This document shows, one piece after another, positions 5,209-5,617 of a stretch of DNA of 5,617 bases (the stretch's first letter is position 1; each line of letters begins with the position of its first letter). Source of the DNA: Lentisphaerota bacterium (GTDB lineage Bacteria > Verrucomicrobiota > Lentisphaeria > Oligosphaerales > Oligosphaeraceae); contig JAAZIZ010000143.1 of the NCBI GenBank assembly GCA_012800565.1, positions 1 to 5,617 on the forward strand, given 5' to 3'. Position numbers and translations under genes: made by a program. The notes under the pieces were generated by a model. It saw nothing but the letters and a program-made list of their open reading frames with translations, searched no databases and was not told the origin of the DNA.

Positions 5209-5617
5209 GTGAAAAAATCAGGCAAGAATTTTTATGACCGGATGATTGATCATCTGGATCGTTTAGACTCCTCCAGTCTGCAGCTGTATTTATTGCGGCT
5301 GATACAGGAGAAAGGCTTTCTGGAAGGGATTTTCAATTCCATCCGGGAGGGGATTATTGTTATTGACAACACCCTGCGCATCCGCATTATCAACACTGCG
5401 GCCCTGAATCTTTTCGGCATCAAGGAGAATGCGGTCGGGCAGTACATCAGCAAGTATTTCAAGCAGTTTGCCTGGGATGAACTGCTCCAGGTCGCACCAG
5501 AGAACTGGGGGCGTTTCTCCCGTCGTGAGCTTGAGGTGTTTTACCCTGAACGGCGTCTGCTGAGCTTTTATCTGATGCCGGTGGCGGAACGTCCCGACAT
5601 CAATAAGCGCGGACTGC
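5209..5617 (+). CDS. PAS-domain sensor protein, probable histidine kinase (partial)
   Basis: The frame runs open to the window edge, giving 136 residues of the N-terminus. After a polar, helix-prone stretch (1-35), residues 36-70 read like the start of a PAS domain: FLEGIFNSIREGIIVID, then RIRIINTAALNLFGI, and continue to about 125. This pattern is typical of PAS modules in NtrB-like or other soluble sensor histidine kinases. The kinase core is beyond the window, so that call is inference. No transmembrane segment is seen. The start is uncertain. GTG 5209 (or 5206) has GAGG at 5196-5199 and gives a natural polar N-terminus; ATG 5164 would sit in a hairpin; ATG 5239 would drop conserved-looking sequence. 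It is probably co-transcribed with rsmE and the membrane protein. Confidence 0.75.
   Translation, partial: MKKSGKNFYDRMIDHLDRLDSSSLQLYLLRLIQEKGFLEGIFNSIREGIIVIDNTLRIRIINTAALNLFGIKENAVGQYISKYFKQFAWDELLQVAPENWGRFSRRELEVFYPERRLLSFYLMPVAERPDINKRGL

Overview
This window looks like a chromosomal segment from a bacterium of the PVC group, most likely Lentisphaerae/Victivallis-like. That placement is inference: it rests on the style of the ribosomal protein L20 N-terminus, and on a zinc-ribbon plus kinase-fold membrane protein of a kind I associate with that group. No marker here proves the lineage. No mobile element, CRISPR array or replication origin is visible.

Left part (1-1761): the tail of an unidentified gene (1-126) is followed by a 254-base non-coding stretch. 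Its section from about 157 to 340 folds into several perfectly complementary nested helices, and it leads into the classic translation operon infC-rpmI-rplT (IF3, L35, L20). A strong intrinsic-terminator structure with a competing upstream hairpin sits between infC and rpmI. The operon therefore seems to carry two RNA control points, the leader and an internal attenuator. L20 or IF3 autoregulation is the obvious hypothesis, since L20 controls this operon in E. coli and B. subtilis. An A-tract/hairpin/T-tract terminator closes the operon.

Middle part (1762-2085): a tRNA-Glu(UUC) gene with encoded CCA lies on the minus strand, convergent with rplT. It has its own intrinsic terminator and a plausible promoter. 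The gap of 367 bases between rplT and the next protein gene is largely explained by these RNA elements.

Right part (2086-5617): all genes are on the plus strand. The first encodes a 622-residue membrane protein with an N-terminal zinc ribbon, a kinase fold that has lost the catalytic Asp (a predicted pseudokinase), one transmembrane helix and a predicted extracytoplasmic C-terminal region. It is followed by rsmE (16S rRNA m3U1498 methyltransferase). A small two-helix, cysteine-containing membrane protein overlaps the end of rsmE. Last comes the start of a PAS-domain protein, probably a sensor histidine kinase, cut off by the window edge. The last three genes are tightly packed and probably co-transcribed.

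The most interesting material is the structured infC leader with its possible alternative folds and a 10-base match to the internal terminator, the catalytically degenerate zinc-ribbon kinase, and the small membrane protein that lies in phase with the downstream PAS protein.
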